A stretch of DNA of 64,000 bases from Eriocheir sinensis (taxonomy: Eukaryota; Arthropoda; Malacostraca; Decapoda; Varunidae). The notes beneath the pieces are model-generated. The model was given only the letters and a program-made list of their open reading frames with translations. It had not been told where the DNA came from and did no database searches. Position numbers and translations under genes: made by a program. Of this stretch, positions 25,726-36,400 are shown one piece after another. Location: positions 2,498,283-2,562,282 of the forward strand of contig NC_066544.1 in assembly GCF_024679095.1 (NCBI RefSeq). Direction: 5' to 3'. Position 1 is the stretch's first letter, and each line of letters begins with the position of its first letter.

Positions 25726-27383
25726 ATGAACAAAAAGCAAAGAATGTTTAAGTAACATTATATTCCTCCTTCTCTTTTGAATACGTATCAGCTGGAATAT
25801 ACAATTCACTATAGTCGGTTTCATTTCCTTTGTCTATCCACAAAGTGTGAGTTTTGAGAGATGTGGCAAATGCTCATTGTTAGTTCAGGATTGCATGAAC
25901 ATGTGGTGATCTATGTTCAAGCCTATCTTATCAATAATATATTTAAATGATTATTAAAAAAAGAAGTATATAAATATAAATTCAAAACATGTCCATCTGC
26001 GACGATGATATACCATTCAAACACATGAAAAACAAGCTTGTATCAAACAGAAAATAATTAGATCATACCTGAATGAACAATGAGTTTTATATATGTATAA
26101 ATATACTCATTTCAATTACATAGACATCTGGCTCTGCAGCTGCAAATAAGAGGTAATTTGAACATTTATTGCATGTATGTCACCAAGTAATAAGCAAAAT
26201 AACATGAAATATCATTGCGATGCTATTTAAAATATTACTCATATGAGTTACATACATTAATAACGAAAATGCTTTTTATTAGCTTTTACATACCTGAAAT
26301 GAGATAAAATATAGATATCTGAAGGCCCGTTGTTGGTTAGAGTATGATGTGACTATATATTTGGTTTGATACAAGCATCTTGTATGCTGGTATGATATAT
26401 TATCTGTATCATTTTCGCCAGTTCTTCTCCCCCGCGCAGTTGCTATCCCTCCCGTCCCCTCTCCTTCGTCCCCTCTCATCCCCTCTCCTGGGTACGCGGG
26501 TGAAGTGTTTTCACCTCAGGGAACTAGACGTCCATGCCCTGCATAATCTCAGGTCACCCCCTGATCTGTCTCCCGTGCCAGGGTCACGGTGAAGCCTCTG
26601 GGCAGCAGCAGTGGTGGATTGGACTGCAGGCAGAGGATCTCTGTATGAGACAATGACTGTAGTTCCAGGGTCCTAGTCAGCTGGACCGTGCCTAATTATT
26701 TAGGCCTGCGGTGTAGAGGAGTGTGGCGACCTCTACACTAAAAAGCCTCCCTGGGAACCAGTTGTCAGTGTGAGCTCCCCGTCCCTCCCCTCTATCGACG
26801 GTACTCCCATCCCTATTCTGCATAACAGCTGGTTCTTGTTTTCTCCTGAAAGAGATGTCTTCCGTGGGCCATTTGAGGTTGTGCCTCCCGACTTCCAGGT
26901 GTTTCTGAGGGTTTTTCTTATACTCAAGGAATATTTCAGCTTTTTAGTCTCTCAGGAAGGGCGTCTGATACTCTCTAGAGTTGGTGGAGAACACCTGGTG
27001 ACAGTTGCCACTGGCCAGGCCTCGAAAGGGTCGCAGAGTTGGGTTAGACGTTTCGGAAAGTGGGAACGAATTGCTGGTTCCTCTCCTCCCTTGCCAGCTC
27101 TGCTTTGTGTGATTACGCCGGCCCCGTTCTATGGGACAAAACTTCGAGGACAATAGCTGAAAAGTGCCGGGTTGTGAAAGTCTCTCTTGTGACTGAGGCT
27201 CAGGACAAGCGATTGGTCTTTGAGGCGTTTTCAAGACCCTGTGGGAGCGAACTCCCAGTGTTGGAGGCATCTAACACAGCAGTATCTAATTTCCATGCAC
27301 AATTTTTATCCAATTCAATTTATGGTCACAATTTAAGTTATTTCGAAAGCGCTTTTAATATTTGCCCAAACTGTTAACTCGCT
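25726..27383. other. Non-coding region leading into a CR1-like LINE
   Basis: 25726-26400 is AT-rich with nothing recognised. From about 26440 base composition becomes more balanced. This may be the 5' UTR or a degenerate ORF1 start of the LINE that follows, because a cysteine pair (CPNC) in the same frame as ORF1 occurs just before 27377. The boundary is not resolved. Confidence 0.35.
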
Positions 27384-28571
27384 TAAATTTCTAACAATGC
27401 CTTCGAACCTAAGTGTGACGTCTGTCCTGGACGATTTGCAGCTCAGTACTTCCAGCTGAGTAGAACTTGCCGCCTCTGCGTTCAAAGATTACAACTTCAG
27501 AAGGCTGTGACTGAATGGAAAGTCAAACATAATGATCTTGAAAAGAAATTCGAAGCCCTTCAAGAATTTGTTGTAAGCCATGTGGCAGTGACTCCACCAT
27601 CGATAGTGGAGAGGCCCTCCACCGAGACTGTGCCCTCTCCAGACGAATCTCCTGCTTCACGGGAGGACGTGTTACCTGCCTCACAGGTTGACTCCCAGCC
27701 TGCCTCACAGGCTAACCCCCAGCCTGCCTCACAGGCTAACTCCCAGCCTGCCTCACAGGCTAACCCCCAACCTGCCTCATAGGACAACTGCCAGTCTACC
27801 TCACAGGCTGACCCCCAGCCTGCCTCACAGGCTAACCCCCAGCCTGCTTCACAGGCTAACTCCCAGCCTGCCTCACAGGACAACTTCCAGCGTGCCCAAC
27901 TTAACGCTTCTCTTCCTGCTTCACAGGATGTCGGGTTCCAACCTGTAAGGAATGGAGCCAAACCGAAGCAGGCAACCAAGGATTTACTGACCCCCACTAC
28001 CTTCAATAGGTTCCAGGTGCTGGCAGACACCATGGAGGATGAGTTTGAGACTCGCCTAGTTGGGGACTCCCTGGTGCGTGGCCAGCTGGTTGAGTTCTGT
28101 GGTCGTTCATCAAACGGCCGCAGAAAACGTTACTGCAATCCAGGTACCAGACTGGGCGACATCACCGCAGCGTGCGATGATGTCACGAGAAATGCCGACC
28201 GAAACACCCTCTTTGTCATTCACGCGGGGACAAATGACATAAAGACAACCCGTTCTGAGGAACTGCTTGAGAAATACCACCGCATGATCAAGCAGTATAA
28301 ACGTAAAACGGATGCCAGTAACATCATAATTTCAGGAATCCTCCCGAGGATCGGTGCCGAATCTAGCTTTTACGGTAAGGCCTTCAGCACAAATAACAGA
28401 CTTCAGTCCCTTTGCTCACAAGAAAACGTCCAGTTCGCTAACTAGTGGAACAGTTTTTACTACGATTCAGACTTGTTCCTTGCTGATGGCATCCACTTAA
28501 ACCCTGTTGGAGCAGCCCGTTTCGGGAGGCTGCTCTGTGACCAAGTGGCTCTTCGAAAGCCAAAAACGTGA
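27384..28571 (+). pseudogene. CR1-like LINE ORF1: zinc-finger, Q/P/S-rich repeat, SGNH esterase
   Basis: One frame carries, in order: a Cys motif (CDVC ... TCRLC) at about 27412-27480; a coiled-coil-like stretch (EWKVKHNDLEKKFEALQ); a low-complexity repeat PASQANPQ (27660-27890); and an SGNH/GDSL-type hydrolase with GDSL (about 28063), GTND (about 28230) and DGIHLNP (about 28485). Such esterase domains are known in ORF1 of CR1-group LINEs, where they are thought to act on lipid or membrane. In-frame stops are TAG at 27781-27783 and TAG at 28443-28445; the natural end is TGA at 28569-28571. No in-frame start is visible. Inactive. Confidence 0.75.
27660..27890 (+). repeat. Coding minisatellite (24-27 bp units)
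   Basis: About nine units of CAGCCTGCCTCACAGGCTAA(C/Y)CC type encode PASQANPQ. The opposite strand is also open but has no independent support. Confidence 0.9.
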
Positions 28572-31304
28572 AGGCGAGAACACCAGCAGCTCCACCGTAA
28601 GGGAGCACTCAACCCGCGAAACCCCCGACTCGAATCACATTAAAGCTTGCTATGTAAACGCTCACAGCCTACATAACAAATTTGAAGACTTAGAAGTCCT
28701 CGCAGCTACAAATCATTATCACATCATCGGAGTCACAGAATCTTGGATAGACACTTCAAGTAGAGATTTCATTGCAGAATATAGATTACCGGGTTATACC
28801 ATCTTTATTCATGAAAGAGAGAATAGACAGGGTGGAGGCATTATCTTTTATATCCACAACTCTCTCCATCCAGTATCCGTGAAAACAGACATTATAACCA
28901 ATGTAGACACGGTCTTCATTGAAATTAAAAATAAATCTTGTAAAATAGTAATTGGACTTATCTACAGACTGCCAAGGCAGACTCTTGATATCGACCACGC
29001 ATTAAGTGAATTATTATTAGAAACAAGTAGCAGTTGCGAAGCAGTAATTGTTGGGGACTTTAACTTGCCAGTGAAAAGATGGGGTGAACTGTTGAACTGT
29101 CATACAGGGCTCGACCTGTACACAAATTTACTAGAAAGTGATTTACATCAACACGTTCGAGAACCGACTCGGGAAAATAATATCCTTGACCTTATCTTTT
29201 CAACGACAGCTGATCTAGTTAACGAAGTAAATGTTGGTCCAATTTTTAGTTCTAGCGATCACCGAACAATCACATTCAGCATCAATATGAAAGAAAGTAA
29301 AGTAACTCCTAGTAAAGAAAAGGTGTCTGATTATCAGAGAGCGAATTTCGTAAGACTCCGATCAATTCTAAATAATTCTGACTGGACTGAAATCTCGGCA
29401 GAAACAGATACTGATAAATCTCTGCTTCACCACAATATTGAACAATGCCATAAGCATATGCGTACCCTATCGTAACAGATGTTCAGCTTTAAAGAAGAAA
29501 CCCAAATGGTGGAATAACAAAATTCAAAATAGCCTATCTCTTAAAAAATGCGTATACAGTAGATACATATCAACTCAAGAGTGAGGCTGACAAACTAGAG
29601 TTGGACAGAATTCGCCGTAAAACCAAGAAATTAATAAAACGAAGCAAGAAAAATCTTGAAGAATATATAGCGGAAACGAGTAAATCTAATCCTAAAGAAT
29701 TTTTTAGCTATGTAAATGTTACGCCACCCCCCCTACCACACACCATACACGGGCAGGCAGGTGGCGTGATCCCCACCAGAACAACCACACGGGCACCAGT
29801 CACTCACAGCGGCCCACACCGCACACCGAGGGGAGGAGAGAACGAGGCAGGGCACAAAGGATACACGTTCAACACTAAGTTCTAGTTTAATGACAGGTTC
29901 CTCACACAGTACAGAGTACAGCAACTTTCAAGGGCACAGAACAGTTAGTTAATCAGGCACAGTACAGGGGCACGGCAGACACGCACACACGGATGCACAC
30001 AGCTCGCGAGCGGAGCAGCTCAACACTCTCTCAAGCCCAGACACGCGTCTTCTCCACTACCCCTCAGCGCCTCTCGCTCGCCACTCTCCACTCTGCCGAC
30101 TCAGCACTTCCTGCCCGGCGGCCGGAGGCCCCGGGCTCCCCTCTGTCTCTCTTGTCCCAACAAGTAGAGTTGCACCATGCTGAGCTAACATTGCATCATG
30201 CTACAATTTCATCACATTACACATACAATCATTCACATACAGCACATTCGTAACATAAATAATAAAAAGTCACTCATTTGTGGTATCGGACTGCTTGCTA
30301 ATGATAATGGTAACCACACAAACGATGAAAATGAAATGGCTACAATCCTAAATAACTTTTTCACATCTGTATTTACCGACGAAGATTGTTTATCACCTCT
30401 ACCGCCGGAGGTTAGAAGGACCGAAAAGATGTTAAGTGACGTGCTCATCGTATAAAGTGTCATTTTACGCACAATTGAAAAGATTAAAGTAAGCAAAGCT
30501 CCTGGTCCAGACAAAATTACCCCTAGAGTCTTAAAAGAAATCAAACATCAAATTTTTAAACCGCTCCCCATCATATTCAATAAATCTTTAACAGCTGGAA
30601 AAGTTCCGTCGGACTGGAAACTAGCAAATGTCACACCAATTTTCATAAAGGGGGACAAGTCTCATCCAGGAAACTATCGACCAATTAGCCTGACATCGAT
30701 TGTTTGTAAGTTAATGGAGACTATCATTCGCGACAATATGGTGAAATTCTTCGAAGAAAATAATAATATAAATAATTCGCAACTTGGCTTCCGTAGTAAA
30801 CGTTCGTGTTTAACTAACTTACTTGATTTTTTTCGTTATATTTTTGAGGTGTTCGATGAAAGCAGATCAGTAGATATCATATATCTGGATTTTCAAAAGG
30901 CATTTGATAAGGTCCCCCACCAACGATTGCTCAGCAAATTATTGGTGCACGGTATCTCGGGTAACATTCACAATTGGCTTGTGGACTGGCTCTCTGAGCG
31001 GAAACAGAGAGTAGTTCTAAACGGTGTTACATCTAACTGGCTCGATGTCAGAAGTAGCGTACCTCAAGGATCAGTGCTTGGCCCCATGCTCTTCTTAATT
31101 TATGTTAATGATATCGATGATGGGCTCACTTGCAAAGTATCAAAATTTGCTGATGACACAAAAATTGCTTGTAAAGTAACTGCGACACTCGACGAAGAAG
31201 CTTTACAATCAGATCTAGATCCTTTTACCCATGCTATTGGTGACAGAGGTACCTCCTTTAAGTTAAAGTTTTCTAAAGAAAGAATTGCTACATTACATTT
31301 GTAA
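28507..31304 (+). pseudogene. CR1-like LINE ORF2 (endonuclease and reverse transcriptase)
   Basis: It overlaps the end of ORF1 by about 65 bases in another frame. Endonuclease, 28507-29475: VNAHSLHNKFEDL, ITGVTES-type motif IIGVTESWID, VIVGDFNLPVKRW, SSSDHRTITF. A frameshift or two lies between 29460 and 29600. The RT follows in one frame from 29601: FFSYVN, APGPDKITP, GNYRPISLTS, YLDFQKAFDKVPH, VPQGSVLGPMLF and the intact catalytic FADD (KFADDTKIA). The frame is interrupted by a solo LTR (29717-30255) and by TAA at 30453-30455. It ends abruptly after about 31300 without the C-terminal domain, so it is 3'-truncated. Confidence 0.87.
29717..30255. mobile_element. Solo LTR (539 bp) inserted in the CR1-like LINE
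   Basis: The sequence starts TGTTACG and ends CGTAACA, an inverted TG...CA terminus of LTR type. It is flanked by the 4-bp duplicate TAAA (29713-29716 and 30256-30259). Insert plus duplicate is 543 bases, so the LINE frame resumes in phase. It is unrelated in sequence to the LTRs at 31500. GC-rich interior, no coding. Confidence 0.8.
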
Positions 31305-31499
31305 GTCACTGACACAACAAAAACACGTCCTCACACTCACCATCACTTTGTTGATGCGTCACTGGTCGTCGTCGTCTTCTGCCGAAGCCTCACCCCGCTC
31401 TCCCTCCTCCCTCCTCACCCCTTCCTACCACCTCCTGTGAGGATCGAGGTGGAAGGACGCTTGGGTGCCATAGTAGAGGTCAAAATGCAGTGTACGTAT
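31305..31499. other. Short GC-rich spacer
   Basis: Unassigned sequence between the truncated LINE and the 5' LTR. The last four bases are GTAT, relevant to the inversion argument. Confidence 0.5.
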
Positions 31500-31904
31500 T
31501 GTTGTGCTGGAAGCTTCCCCCGGCGTCCATAGGCCTCTAGAAGGCTCCAGGAGAAGCGAGCAGGGGGGCGGGGAGCAAAGCCTCGTCCGCGCCCCGCGGG
31601 GTGCGGCCAGGCGCCAGGCGGGAAGTGTTGCCAACTCGCACATACTTTAGCTACATGTTCTTGTATGATCTAAAATATACTGTAACATTCTAGACTGTAC
31701 TGTTCTGGATATATATAGGAGAAGAGGGCGAGAGAGCGGCTAGTTCCAGTCATAGTAAGCTAGTGGTAAGTGAAGAGTCAGAGTGAAGTGTACTACTGAG
31801 GAAGAATATTAAACTACAGAAGCGGTGCAAAGTCTTTACATATCCCCCTCCCACGGAGTCTCCTGACGGCGACACGGAACCCAAGTAACACGTCCGGCAT
31901 AACA
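31500..31904 (+). repeat. 5' LTR (405 bp)
   Basis: TGTTGTGCTGG ... CCGGCATAACA. Copies lie at 37305-37706, 53343-53743 and, inverted, 54656-55060. Confidence 0.95.
31710..31717 (+). promoter_or_regulatory. LTR TATA box
   Basis: TATATATA in CTGGATATATATAGGAG, in the middle of the LTR, where the promoter of such an element is expected. The same motif is kept in all four LTR copies. Confidence 0.6.
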
Positions 31905-31905
31905 C

Positions 31906-31919
31906 TGGTGTCAGGAGTG
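31906..31919 (+). promoter_or_regulatory. Primer-binding site
   Basis: TGGTGTCAGGAGTG lies one base after the LTR. It begins TGG, complementary to the CCA tail of a tRNA. From memory it differs by one base from the complement of the 3' end of a tRNA-Leu (CACTTCTGACACCA). Confidence 0.65.
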
Positions 31920-31939
31920 TAGCCATTTGTTTTTTCGCC

Positions 31940-33403
31940 ATGGAGACTCGTTCCCAAGCTGCCCAGAGGGACGACATGTTGACTGAACTTTTGGAAGCCT
32001 TGAGACTAAAGGGGGAGAAACAAGAAATAACACACCAAGAACTCAAAGAACAACAAGAAAAAGCACACCAAGAACTCAAAGAACAACAAGAAAAAGCACA
32101 CCAAGAACTCAAAGAACAACAAGAAAGAGCACAACATCAACAAGAAGGAACACTCCAAGAACTCAAAGAACAAGAAAAAGCACACCAAGAACTCAAAGAA
32201 CAACAAGAAAGAGCACAGCATCAACAAGAAGGAACACTCCAAGAACTCAAAGAACAGCTAGAAGATCGCTTCACAGGATTACAGCTACAGCTAAAAGCAG
32301 TACAAGATGGCAGTGAATCAGTGCGAAGAGAAATGACTGATGTGACCACGAACTTGGGACAACGCCTGATAGAAGTGGAGAAAGAACACACAAATCTTCA
32401 ACAAGAGATGGAGGTGGTACGGGAGACGACACACAAAGAAATATTAGAAGTAAGTGACAGAGTGAAGGCCCTTGAAGACTGCTTGGCTGGAAACGGACAG
32501 CCAGTGCCTGCAGGGGCTAGTTGTACCCAAGATGCTTCTCCTACGCAAGTCCGGGGTAGTTTGAGCCCTGTTTCGCCTGAGTTTATCCCCGCAAGAAGTT
32601 CCGCCAGCCCCATGAGTCTGCTGGGTTCGCCTGTTAGAAAGAAGCCTCAGGAGTTTGATGGCAAGGTCTCCTGGGAGGCTTACCGCGCTCAGTTTGAGCT
32701 GTTGGCAGCTCGGAACGGATGGGATGACCAAGAGTGCGCGGTACAGCTGGCCACTAGCCTGAAAGGGGCGGCGCTGGAGGTCCTTGCTCAGCTCGACAAT
32801 GCGACAAAGGGCAGCTACAGCGGGCTGGCACAGGCGCTGGCGCAACGATATGGGAATAAGCACCAGAACGAGCTCTTCAGGGTTAGGTTCAGAACCCGCG
32901 ACAGGAGGCGCGGCGAGTCTCTTCAGGAACTCGCTCAGGACCTTGAGAGCATGGCGCACAAGGCATACCCAGGTGCCACCCCTGACCTGCTGACGGTTTT
33001 ACTGCGTGATCAATTCATCGATGCCCTGGACAGCCCTCAGCTGAAGATACAAGTGAACCAAGCTAAGCCAACATCAATGCAGGAAGCTCTGGCACGTGCC
33101 ATGGAGTTTGAGTCCTTTGTTAGGTCTAGCTTGTCAAGCTTCAAGGACGACTCGACTTCTGGCTTTAGGGCACGAAAGGGCGCTGTCAGCAACACAGACA
33201 GGTTCCAAGGAACGTGCTGGTACTGCGAGAAGGTTGGGCACAAGGAGAACGAATGCTATAAGAGGAAGAAGGAATATGAAGGTGGCGCTAAGAAGAAGCC
33301 CAGGGAAGGACCAAAGTGCTGGACCTGTGGAGAAAAGGGGCACTGGAAGAATGAGTGTCGGAAAAATGTGCCCCCAACGAGGAACCACCACTCGGGAAAC
33401 TAA
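31940..33403 (+). CDS. gag: Gag polyprotein, coiled-coil repeats and two CCHC zinc knuckles
   Basis: A 487-residue structural protein of the retrotransposon particle. Residues about 28-110 consist of near-identical 11-residue units (AHQELKEQQEK and variants such as QHQQEGTLQELKEQ), predicted to form a long coiled coil. The middle (about 235-400) is the capsid-like part, with ALEVLAQLD and RGESLQELAQDL. Two nucleic-acid-binding zinc knuckles follow near the end: CWYCEKVGHKENEC and CWTCGEKGHWKNEC. ATG at 31940 is the first in frame after the primer-binding site. The end overlaps pol by 49 bases in the other frame. Confidence 0.92.
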   Translation: METRSQAAQRDDMLTELLEALRLKGEKQEITHQELKEQQEKAHQELKEQQEKAHQELKEQQERAQHQQEGTLQELKEQEKAHQELKEQQERAQHQQEGTLQELKEQLEDRFTGLQLQLKAVQDGSESVRREMTDVTTNLGQRLIEVEKEHTNLQQEMEVVRETTHKEILEVSDRVKALEDCLAGNGQPVPAGASCTQDASPTQVRGSLSPVSPEFIPARSSASPMSLLGSPVRKKPQEFDGKVSWEAYRAQFELLAARNGWDDQECAVQLATSLKGAALEVLAQLDNATKGSYSGLAQALAQRYGNKHQNELFRVRFRTRDRRRGESLQELAQDLESMAHKAYPGATPDLLTVLLRDQFIDALDSPQLKIQVNQAKPTSMQEALARAMEFESFVRSSLSSFKDDSTSGFRARKGAVSNTDRFQGTCWYCEKVGHKENECYKRKKEYEGGAKKKPREGPKCWTCGEKGHWKNECRKNVPPTRNHHSGN

Positions 33404-36400
33404 GAGGGACTGGTTCACGGGGGCAACGACCAGTCTGTCCTGTACATGCCCCGAAGATATCAGTGTGCAGGAGAACCACCATGACAAGCTGCCAAGTGGA
33501 GGGCAAGGTTGACGGAGTGTTGTGGCCTGTGGTCGTCGACACAGGCTCGGAACGCACATTGGTGCGGCCTGACGTGGTGAGTCATCGTCGGCTTCCTAAG
33601 ACGCCGCATCGACTGTGCGGAGTCACAGGACACTACGCAGAGCTCAGAGGCCCAGTGGACGTGAAGTTTGAGCTCGGAGGAAAGGAAGAGTTCCTCTCTG
33701 TGTACGTGGCCGACATGGAGGACCCCTGCATCCTAGGTATGGATTATCTTGTTTCCCACAGGTGCGAGCTGGACTTCCGCGCTAAGCAGCTGACTGTAGG
33801 AGGAAGGAGGGTGCCACTGACGACTGTGAACAAGGAAGACCTGTCAGTGACGGTCAAGCACACCACCATTATTCCTCCGAGGTCGGAGATGCTGTTACCC
33901 TGTCAAATTACGGGTGCCCCCCCGGCTAGCCCATGTGTGGTAGAGAGTGGAAGTCGATGCCCGGTAGAAAACGGGGTGATTGTAGGCAGTACTTTGGTAG
34001 ACCCTGCTGCAGCGGAAGTGCCTGTCATCGTGGCCGATGTCTCCTTCAGCCCAAAGAAAATAAAACAAGGGACCATGGTGGGGTTGTGCCAAGAGATCGA
34101 CCAGAAACCAAGAACCTGTGTCTGCAGGAGAACCCTGACGAAGCCCCAGGAGGAGCTGCCTGACTACCTGCGCGACCTGTTTGACAGGAGCTCCAAGTGT
34201 CTAGAGGAGCCCCAAGTGGAACAGCTCAGGGAGCTTCTCGTGAGGAATGCAGATGTGTTTTCCACAGGAGACCTGGACTTAGGGTGTACGGACCTGGTAG
34301 GGCACCACATCGACACAGGTAGCCACCGCCCAGTGAAGCAAGCTCCTCGAAGGATGGCACCAGCCCGTCGCAAGGAGATGGATGAGGTGATGGATGATCT
34401 CCGGCAACAGGGGTTAATCGAGCGGTCCAGCTGCCCGTGGGCGTCTGCTGTAGTGCTCGTCAGGAGAAGTGACGGTTCCCTCAGGTGCTGCGTGGACTAC
34501 CGAGCCCTCAACGATCTCACCATCAAGGATTCATACCCACTCCCACGGATCGACGACACGCTCGACGCTTTGGTGGGCTCCAAGTGGTTTTCAACACTGG
34601 ATATGAAGTCTGGGTATCACCAAGTCAAAATGGCGGAACAAGACAAAGAGAAAACAGCCTTCTCCTACGGTCAAGGCCTGTGGCAGTTTAAGGTCATGCC
34701 CTTTGGCCTATGCAACGCGCCGGCCACGTTCGAGCGGCTGATGGAGAGGGTGCTGGAGGGACTTCACTGGAAGACGGCACTCATCTACCTCGACGACGTG
34801 ATTGTCTTTGGCCAGACCTTCGAGCAAGAGATGGAAAGGCTATCAGAGGTTTTCGCCCGGTTTAGAGCTGCACACCTTAAGCTCAGCCCGAAAAAATGCT
34901 GTCTGTTCCAAAAGGAGGTCCAATACTTGGGACACATCGTGAGCGAGGCTGGAGTACGCACTGATCCTGAGAAGGTGGCTGCGGTAAGGGACTGGCCGAC
35001 ACCCACCAACGTGAAGGAGCTGCGGAGCTTCCTCGGGTTGTGCTCATACTACCGCAGGTTTGTGAAAGGCTTCGCTACGATTGCTGCACCACTGCACCTC
35101 CTGACGAAGAAGGGGCGCAAGTTTGAGTGGACAGCGGAAACTCAGGTTGCCTTTGAGAAGCTCAAGGAGGCCCTCATCAGCTCGCCCGTACTCACCTACC
35201 CAGACCCCTCTAAGCCTTTTATACTGGATTGTGATGCCAGTGATGAGGGGATTGGTGGAGTGCTATCCCAGGCATGTGCCGACATGGAACGGGTTGTGGC
35301 CTACTTCAGCAAGAAGCTCACTCCAGCCGAGAAAAACTATTGCGTGACCCGGAAAGAACTCCTGGCAGTAGTCAAGAGCCTTGACTTTTTCCATGCTTAC
35401 CTGTACGGTGCAACTTTCACCATCCGCACGGATCACTCTGCATTGCGGTGGCTGAAGTCACTGAAAAACCCTGAGGGCCAGCTTGCTCGCTGGATAGGTA
35501 AACTAGAGCAGCATCACTACACTATTGTGCACCGATCTGGACTAACACACGGTAACGCGGACAGCTTGAGCCGGCGCCCCTGCCTACCTGAGTGTCAACA
35601 TTGCCTCCAGAGGGAAAGCGCCCAGAATATGTGCCGCCGCACTACAGTGGAACAGACAGCGGAGGTGCCATGGGAAGACTTGGGAAAACTGCAACGGGAG
35701 GACCGAGATCTGAGACCAATTATGGAGTGGCTGAGTCAGTCGTCAACGCGACCTGGGTGGGAAGTAATCTCGAGAGAAAGCCCTACCACTAAGAATTACT
35801 GGACTCAGTGGGATACTCTTCGGATGGACGACGGGGTGTTGCAGCGACGCTGGGTCTCTCATGATGGTCTTGACCACTACTGGTCCACGGTGCTACCTGT
35901 GAAGTCCCGGGAAGGCGTCTTGAAAGAAATGCACGACAGCATCACCAGCGGACACCTTGGGGTAAAGAAGACACTGAGTCACCTGCGCCAAAGGTTCTAC
36001 TGGGTTGGCATGAGGAAGGACGTGGAAGAATGGTGTCACGCGTGTGAGGTGTGCTGTGCAAAGAAGGGCCCCAAGAAGCGTCACCGTGCCCCATTGCAAC
36101 TATACCAGGTTGGAGCCCCCATGGAACGGGTGGCAGTGGATATAGCAGGACCCTTGCCTCTGACGACGAACGGAAATAGGTACATCTGCGTCACAATGGA
36201 TTACTTCACCAAGTGGCCGGAAGCCTACGCCATCCCTGACCAGGAAGCCACTACCATCGCCAAGGTTTTGGTGGAGGAGTTCTTCTGTCGCTTCGGTGTG
36301 CCTAACGAGCTCCATTCCGACCAGGGAAGGAATTTTGAGTCAACAGTCCTTGCTGAGTGCTGCAAGCTTCTGGGTATCAAGAAGACCCGGACCACCCCTC

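Noticed and set aside
27560..28033. 157-codon minus-strand frame with repeated CEAGWELACEAG
   Set aside because: Antisense of the PASQANPQ coding minisatellite; no independent support.
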